Positions 60,851 through 64,000 of a stretch of DNA of 64,000 nt are shown here, one piece after another (within the stretch, counting starts at the first letter, position 1; each line of letters begins with the position of its first letter). Source of the DNA: Pseudoduganella sp. GTDB lineage: Bacteria > Pseudomonadota > Gammaproteobacteria > Burkholderiales > Burkholderiaceae_D. The translations under genes and the position numbers were made by a program. The notes beneath the pieces were generated by a model that ran no database searches, had not been told where the DNA came from, and worked only from the letters and a program-made list of their open reading frames with translations. Where the stretch lies: positions 145,836 through 209,835 of the forward strand of contig JAJTCO010000001.1 of NCBI GenBank assembly GCA_021323265.1, written 5' to 3'.

Positions 60851-62232
60851 AGTGATTCTCCTTGGGTTGAAAGTGGTCGGTGGATGCAGCGCCAGGCGAG
60901 CAGGGCGCCCAGCAAGAGCAGGGTAGCGGAGACGGCCAGCGCAAATTGCACGCCGCGCATGGCCGCCGCGCTGTCGGCCGGCGCCACCAGGGCGCCGAAG
61001 ATGGCCACCCCGAGTGCGCCGCCGACCTGGCGCGCCGTGTTCAATACGGCGGAGGCGGTGCCGGCCTGGCTGGGTGCGACGGCGGCCAGGATGGAGGTGG
61101 TCATGGCCGGCACGGCCAGCCCCATGCCGGCCGGGATCAGGGCCAGGCCGGGCAGCATGTGCAGGAAGCTGGCGTCGGCCGCAATGCCGCACCACCCCAA
61201 TAGCGCATAGCCCAGCGCCCCGAGCAGGCCGCCGGCAACCATCGGCGTGCGCGGCCCGGTGCGCGCCTGCAGCCAGCCGCTGGCGATGTTGGAGAAGATG
61301 AAGGTGCCCGTCAGGGGCAGGAAGTAGAGGCCGGCCTGCAGCGCGCTCAGGCCGCGTAGCTGCTGCAGGTAGAAGCTGAGCACGAAGATGATGCCGTAAT
61401 ACGCGAAGTTCACCAGCACCCCGAACAGCACGGCGCCGCCGAACGTGCGGGCGCGGAACAGTGCGAGCGGCAGCATGGGCGCCGCGCTGCGCCGCTGCAC
61501 GCGCAGGAACAAGGCGCCGGCGCCCACGGCCAGCAGCAGGGCGCCTTGCACCAGCGCGCTGCCGATGCCGCGCGCATGGCTCTCGATCACGGCGCCAACG
61601 AAGGCGGTGAGCGCCACGATGGCCAGCAGTTGGCCGGGCAGGTCGACGCCGCGCGCGCCGGCATGGCCGTGCTGGCGCGGCACCACGCGCAGCGTGAGCC
61701 AGAAGCCGGCCAGGCAGATCGGGATATTCACCCAGAAGATGGCGCGCCATCCCGCAAAGCTCATCAGCAAACCGCCCAGCACGGGCCCGGCCGCGATGGA
61801 GACCCCGCCGGCAGCGGTCCACCAGGCGACGGCCTTGGCCAGCAGGGCGCGCTCGTGCGCATAGGCGGCGTTCAGGATGGCCAGCGAGCTGGGAACCAGC
61901 AGGGCCGCGCCCACGCCTTGCAGGGCGCGCGCCAGGTTGAGCGCAAGGGCCCCCGGCGCCACGGCGCAGGCCAGCGAAGCGACGGTAAACAAGGCGAAGC
62001 CGCCCAGGAAGATGCGGCGCGCGCCGAAGCGGTCGCCCAGCACCCCGGCCGACAGCAGGAACACGGCAAAGCCCAGCGTGTAGGCGTCGACCACCCACTG
62101 CAGCGCGCTCACGTCCGCCCCCAGTTCGCGCCCGATCGCCGGCAGCGCCACATTGACGATGGTCACGTCCAGCTGGACGATGATGAAGGCGAAGCTGGCG
62201 GCGATCAGGATGGCAGGGGAAGGACGGTGCAT
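60838..62232 (-). CDS. MFS drug-exporter-like transporter (DHA2/EmrB type)
   Basis: A 464-residue membrane protein with 12-14 helices. LDVTIVNVALPAIG in the first helix, GDRFGARRIFL in the loop 2-3 and GPVLGGLL in helix 5 (motif C, antiporter group) place it with DHA2 drug:H+ antiporters. ATG 62232 with AAGGAGCC was preferred to an upstream start. It is divergent from the LysR gene, which probably regulates it. Confidence 0.9.
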   Translation of the reverse strand: MHRPSPAILIAASFAFIIVQLDVTIVNVALPAIGRELGADVSALQWVVDAYTLGFAVFLLSAGVLGDRFGARRIFLGGFALFTVASLACAVAPGALALNLARALQGVGAALLVPSSLAILNAAYAHERALLAKAVAWWTAAGGVSIAAGPVLGGLLMSFAGWRAIFWVNIPICLAGFWLTLRVVPRQHGHAGARGVDLPGQLLAIVALTAFVGAVIESHARGIGSALVQGALLLAVGAGALFLRVQRRSAAPMLPLALFRARTFGGAVLFGVLVNFAYYGIIFVLSFYLQQLRGLSALQAGLYFLPLTGTFIFSNIASGWLQARTGPRTPMVAGGLLGALGYALLGWCGIAADASFLHMLPGLALIPAGMGLAVPAMTTSILAAVAPSQAGTASAVLNTARQVGGALGVAIFGALVAPADSAAAMRGVQFALAVSATLLLLGALLAWRCIHRPLSTQGESLCRT

Positions 62233-62254
62233 GGCGGGCTCCTTGTTATCCTGA

Positions 62255-62295
62255 ACTATAAGACGCTTCACGCATCATTAAAAATGAATAATAAT
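62255..62295. promoter_or_regulatory. Overlapping divergent promoters of the MFS and LysR genes
   Basis: Plus strand (LysR): TTCACG 62267-62272 and AATAAT 62290-62295, spacer 17. Minus strand (MFS): TTTAAT 62282-62277 and TATAGT 62260-62255, spacer 16. The AT-rich stretch 62274-62296 fits a LysR-type binding region covering both promoters. Confidence 0.5.
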
Positions 62296-62325
62296 GAACG
62301 CTCCAATCTCTAACGGAGAATCATT

Positions 62326-63228
62326 GTGGAACTCTCCTCCCTGCGCATTTTCAAGACGGTGGCCGAGGAAGGCAGCGTGACCCAGGCGGCCAGCAAGCTG
62401 CACCGGGTGCAGTCCAACGTGTCGGCCCGCCTGACCCAGCTGGAAGAATCGCTGGGCGTGACGCTGTTCCACCGCGCCGGCCGGCGCCTGCTCATCACGC
62501 CCGAAGGCACGCGCCTGCTCGACTATGCCGAACGCCTGCTGCGCCTGGCGGACGAGGCGCAAAGTTCCGTGCGCGGGACCCAGGAGCCGTCCGGCCTGTT
62601 GCGCATCGGATCGATGGAAACCACCGCCGCCGCGCGCCTGCCGCACGTGCTGGGCGCCTTCCACCGCAAGTACCCGCAGGTGGAGCTGCTGCTCGACACC
62701 GGTCCGACCGACATGCTGCTGCAGGCGGTGCTGAACCACAAGGTCGACCTGGCGCTGGTGGGCGCCCCGATCGAACGCCAGGAACTGGTGCAGGTGCCTG
62801 TTTTTGTCGAGGAACTGGTGCTGTTGACGGACACGCTGCAGGGACCGGTGACGGAGCCGGCCGACGTGGCCTGCCGCACCCTGCTGGGCTTTCGCGCCGG
62901 CTGCAGCTACCGGCGCCGGCTCGAATGGTGGTTTGCCGATGCCGGCATCGTGCCGGCGCGGCTGGCGGAATTCGGCACCTTCGAGGCCATCATTGGCTGC
63001 GTGGCGGCCGGGATGGGCGTGGCCATGATGCCGCGCGAAGTGCTCAAGCACCGCAGCCTGGCGCGCACTGTGCAGTGCCACACGCTGGCGCCCGAGGTGG
63101 CGCAGGTGGAGACCATGCTGGTCTGGCGCAAGGACATCGCCCAGCACACGGCGCGCGACGCCTTCATCGCCAGTCTGACGACATTCGGGGTCAGCTCTGT
63201 CAATCGGACACAAAATCACAAGCTTTGA
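62326..63228 (+). CDS. LysR-family transcriptional regulator
   Basis: A 300-residue LysR protein starting at GTG 62326 with GGAGAA upstream. The winged HTH is at 1-60 (GSVTQAASKLHRVQSNVSARLTQLE), followed by the two-lobed effector domain. The usual LysR end falls near DAFIASL; the last residues (FGVSSVNRTQNHKL) are encoded by the left arm of the REPIN-like element, so the insertion seems to have replaced the original stop. It probably controls the divergent MFS-tautomerase pair. Confidence 0.88.
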   Translation: MELSSLRIFKTVAEEGSVTQAASKLHRVQSNVSARLTQLEESLGVTLFHRAGRRLLITPEGTRLLDYAERLLRLADEAQSSVRGTQEPSGLLRIGSMETTAAARLPHVLGAFHRKYPQVELLLDTGPTDMLLQAVLNHKVDLALVGAPIERQELVQVPVFVEELVLLTDTLQGPVTEPADVACRTLLGFRAGCSYRRRLEWWFADAGIVPARLAEFGTFEAIIGCVAAGMGVAMMPREVLKHRSLARTVQCHTLAPEVAQVETMLVWRKDIAQHTARDAFIASLTTFGVSSVNRTQNHKL

Positions 63229-63320
63229 TGGAGATCAAAGCAGAAAAATCACTGTTTTCTCGTGTTGAGAAACATCAAAGATTGTGCTTGTCTGTCCGAT
63301 TGACAGAGCTGACCCCGAAT
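63183..63320. repeat. REPIN-like element with perfect 28-bp inverted repeats
   Basis: The 28 bases at 63183-63210 (starting ATTCGGGGTCAGCTCTGTC) are exactly complementary to 63293-63320. The pairing continues imperfectly inwards to a shared CTTTGATG. The total length of 138 bp with no coding capacity fits a REP/REPIN-type mobile element of the kind spread by RAYT transposases; no transposase is present in the window. Confidence 0.75.
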
Positions 63321-63335
63321 GACGAATGAGGAATG

Positions 63336-63361
63336 AAAAAAGCCCGCGCGCGGCGGGCTTT
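63336..63361 (-). terminator. Intrinsic terminator of icd
   Basis: AAAGCCCGC and GCGGGCTTT form a 9-bp stem with a GCGCG loop; on the minus strand it is followed by a run of T (63341-63336). It lies 24 bp after the icd stop. Confidence 0.8.
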
Positions 63362-63384
63362 CCGGGGGCGTCGTGCGCTGGCGC

Positions 63385-64000
<616 letters not shown>

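Overview
The window looks like the chromosome of a high-GC betaproteobacterium of the Oxalobacteraceae (Massilia/Telluria/Pseudoduganella type). That placement is an inference from the very high GC content, the recC-recB-recD order, a monomeric isocitrate dehydrogenase, vSGLT-like and TonB-dependent sugar uptake, and a Caulobacter-type oxidative xylose pathway. No rRNA, tRNA, CRISPR array or insertion sequence was seen.

Layout. Positions 1-16 kb are housekeeping and sensory: a partial exported protein, a CHASE-domain hybrid histidine kinase, the recCBD operon, a second histidine-kinase-like protein with several degenerate catalytic motifs, and the PBP7-type endopeptidase pbpG. Positions 16-59 kb form one long carbohydrate locus. 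It holds a ThuA-like protein, an SSS sugar symporter, a shortened mutarotase-like protein, GH43, a frameshifted GH31, an esterase, GH39, two GH2 enzymes, GH29, a TonB-dependent receptor, GH35, two flavin-dependent-halogenase-family proteins, two SGNH esterases (one fused to a frameshifted GH97), a further esterase, GH42, GH3, a membrane-anchored AraC-type regulator, a GH74 relic, XylR, GalM and xylX-xylB-xylC-xylD. Positions 59-64 kb hold a sulfate-binding protein, a GNAT acetyltransferase, a tautomerase, an MFS exporter, a LysR regulator, a 28-bp inverted-repeat (REPIN-like) element and the 3' part of icd.

How the genes fit together. The enzyme set (endo-xyloglucanase relic, alpha-xylosidase-type GH31, beta-glucosidase, beta-galactosidases, alpha-L-fucosidase, beta-xylosidase/arabinosidase-type enzymes and acetyl-esterase-type SGNH proteins) matches breakdown of a decorated hemicellulose, most simply fucogalacto-xyloglucan. 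Released xylose would be taken up by the symporter, epimerised by GalM and oxidised by XylB, XylC, XylD and XylX (Weimberg pathway). The last step (2-oxoglutarate semialdehyde dehydrogenase) is not in the window.

Main discovery. Seven transcription units spread over 36 kb share the same control region. It is a 33-bp element, WWTCRTT - 7 nt - TTGGYGRTTTTCGCAATTG, whose last three bases start a sigma70 -35 box, followed after exactly 17 bp by a CANAAT-like -10 box. The two TTTC-type half-sites lie 22 bp apart, as expected for an AraC-family class II activator, and XylR (52021-53202) is the obvious candidate. The locus also shows repeated internal deletions (GH31, GH97, GH74 and perhaps three short ORFs), which are either real decay of the pathway or assembly artefacts.
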